Below the pieces are notes generated by a model, which had not been told where the DNA came from, did not search any database, and worked only from the letters and a program-made list of their open reading frames with translations. Source: Lamellibrachia satsuma (taxonomy: Eukaryota > Annelida > Polychaeta > Sabellida > Siboglinidae). Taken from it: a stretch of DNA of 64,000 nt. Shown in pieces: positions 63,412 to 64,000 of the stretch. The stretch covers positions 813,501-877,500 of the forward strand of contig BSQZ01000099.1 of assembly GCA_033239005.1 (NCBI GenBank), written 5' to 3'. Each line of letters begins with the position of its first letter. Position 1 is the first letter of the stretch. A program made the translations under genes and the position numbers.

Positions 63412-64000
63412 GTATTAATATTATCACATTTTAATGCTAGTTGTTTTAATATATAATAAAAGTAAACGTGTTATTGTTTGTTCTCTCTGTTTTAATTTCA
63501 AATGTGTTTATGTGTGAAATGCGATAACTGGAAGCGTGTCTTTGGGGGCCGGAAACGAGCATTTATCGATTAATTTGCATAAAGCCAACATGGCAGCTGA
63601 CGAGACTAGCGTGTCCTATTGGTTTATCTGTTGTGTTTCTGAGATTATGACTTCCTTTATTACTCCTGTTATCAATTCTGTACTGCGTCCATTAGTCTGC
63701 TCAGTCAATGCTGCCAACTACCTCACATGAGGACGCTATTGTTTGACCTGTACTGTTGCACATATAGGACAGACCATCTTCTACCACTTGTTATATTTAA
63801 CTCCCCTAACATTCTACTGTCACCTCTGAATCTGGTGACATAAACTTGTTCATATTTCACATCATACAGCGTCTACAATGGTTGCAAATATGTTTGGCTC
63901 ATTTCCACGTAAGCATTGACACCTGAATAACATTCATCACAATCTATAAATTAAATTTTATTGTCAAGCAAATATTCATAAAATGGATTAAAACTGGAAT
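63412..64000. other. Right edge of window, nothing firmly recognised
   Basis: Contains an AATAAA at 63455-63460 and an unrecognised 64-codon ORF at 63536-63730. True 3' exons of the transporter could lie beyond 64000. Confidence 0.3.

Overview
The window is eukaryotic, intron-rich, AT-rich animal DNA. It holds two conserved genes arranged head to head, many non-LTR retrotransposon fragments, tRNA-derived SINEs, a MITE-like family and many micro- and minisatellites. The repeat mix (CR1/L2-like LINEs, RTE, tRNA SINEs) and the protein divergence suggest a marine invertebrate, probably a lophotrochozoan such as a mollusc. That placement is inference.

Minus strand, 2115-42371: a complete SNRNP200/Brr2 gene (U5 snRNP 200 kDa DExH helicase). 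I rebuilt 44 coding exons with consistent GT-AG boundaries. They sum to 6426 nt, or 2141 codons plus stop, close to the roughly 2136 residues of the human protein. Plus strand, 44701 to at least 63210: an SLC49A3/MFSD7-like major facilitator transporter with nine recognisable exons (438 codons). Its last exon or exons are uncertain or lie beyond the window. The 2.3 kb between the two start codons holds two decayed LINE 3' ends.

Introns carry most of the remaining content. SNRNP200 intron 11 holds a decayed Mutator-transposon-like gene on the opposite strand (29.6-30.7 kb). The transporter introns hold an RTE element inserted inside another LINE (56.4-60.6 kb), further LINE remnants (45.0, 46.3-48.2, 48.5-49.5, 61.5-62.9 kb), a tRNA-derived SINE (53.28 kb) and a 95/32-bp composite minisatellite (52.2-53.05 kb).

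The most interesting pattern is that several tandem arrays are built on splice junctions. They abut a real splice site and repeat it: ten copies of a 3' splice site at 42-bp period before transporter exon 6; four at exactly 73-bp period before SNRNP200 exon 24; a 79-bp duplication before exon 40; a degenerate array before exon 37; six GTAAGT donors after exon 9; and about 100 overlapping GTGAGT motifs after exon 25. These are candidate decoy splice-site arrays, and most of them lie in the gene for a core spliceosomal helicase.
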